Assembly (NCBI RefSeq): GCF_025060375.1
Contig: NZ_JANXCG010000017.1
Span: 1 to 43,549 of the forward strand
Source: Meiothermus sp.
GTDB lineage: Bacteria > Deinococcota > Deinococci > Deinococcales > Thermaceae
Length of the DNA stretch: 43,549 nt
Direction of reading: 5' to 3'
A program made the position numbers and the translations under genes. The notes below the pieces were generated by a model. It saw only the letters and a program-made list of their open reading frames with translations. It was not told where the DNA came from and made no database searches. Of this stretch, positions 43,456-43,549 are shown one piece after another (position 1 is the stretch's first letter; every line of letters starts with the position of its first letter).

Positions 43456-43549
43456 ATGTCAAAGCAAGGAAAGCCCTCTTTGGGAAGGTGGCTGCTGCGC
43501 CTGGGGGGGTATGCCCTTTTGGCTATAGGAGGAGTGCTGGCGGTGGCGC
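43456..43549 (+). CDS. Second sugar ABC permease (MalG/UgpE-like), 5' part only
   Basis: ATG 43456 follows the first permease's stop codon by one base. The 31 visible codons read MSKQGKPSLGRWLLRLGGYA followed by a hydrophobic stretch, the usual start of a CUT1 partner permease. The window edge cuts the gene, so the EAA motif cannot be checked. Confidence 0.75.
   Translation, partial: MSKQGKPSLGRWLLRLGGYALLAIGGVLAVA

Overview
The window is a compact, GC-rich bacterial chromosome segment, most likely from the order Thermales (Thermus/Meiothermus relatives). Support for this is the malate dehydrogenase and ribosomal protein L19, which read almost like the Thermus proteins, plus csaB-type cell-wall pyruvylation, a TmrAB-like exporter pair, and many genes whose start codon lies only 6-8 nt after a TANNNT -10 box (leaderless mRNAs, common in Deinococcus-Thermus). 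I see no mobile element, prophage, CRISPR array or rRNA. The assignment is inference; genus cannot be fixed from the sequence alone.

Layout. 1-10.8 kb: VanW-type protein, RarA/MgsA ATPase, a membrane protein with a degenerate GGDEF-like domain, a class V aminotransferase with a strong promoter and a folded ~158-nt leader, DnaJ, the csaB / DUF5693 / uridine kinase run (S-layer anchoring), and a PfkB sugar kinase. 10.8-17.6 kb: a stand-alone MalK/MsiK-type ABC ATPase, a membrane Fe-S protein of the EtfD/FadF type divergent from malate dehydrogenase, a small secreted protein, IspG, and ribosomal protein L19 with a folded leader and an intrinsic terminator. 17.8-24.9 kb: tRNA-Lys(UUU) with promoter and terminator, an MFS transporter, a LysM-M23 peptidase, 5-formyl-THF cyclo-ligase, a cysteine-less FmdB-like protein, an SPFH protein, then DUF192, glutaminyl cyclase, thymidylate kinase and a Nif3-like protein on the minus strand.

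24.9-28.5 kb is a stress-flavoured group: a Vms1/baeRF-like protein overlapping or abutting a tandem universal stress protein, then convergent HDAC/AcuC-like deacetylase and a bacilliredoxin fused to a colicin-D-immunity-like domain. 28.8-35.4 kb is a system I cytochrome c maturation operon (ccmB, ccmC, ccmD, ccmE, ccmF, ccmG, ccmH, a CcmI-like TPR protein fused to a cytochrome c domain, and a Rieske protein), chained by ATGA overlaps; ccmA is absent. Upstream of it are two half-exporter ABC genes with the asymmetric catalytic residues of TmrA/TmrB, and a stand-alone DUF2229-like protein. 39.9-43.5 kb is a sugar-uptake operon: a LacI-family repressor, a family 1 solute-binding protein and two permeases (the second cut by the window edge). 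A perfect 18-bp palindrome precedes the binding-protein gene and a near-copy overlaps the repressor's own promoter. The operon shows no ATPase up to the edge, so the MalK-type gene at 10.8-11.9 kb is a reasonable candidate partner.

The most interesting items are the uncharacterised folded leader of the aminotransferase gene, the two gene fusions (bacilliredoxin-immunity domain; CcmI-cytochrome c), the LacI operator pair, and a strong excess of the palindrome CTCGAG (about 57 copies by hand count). I found no clearly new multi-gene system.
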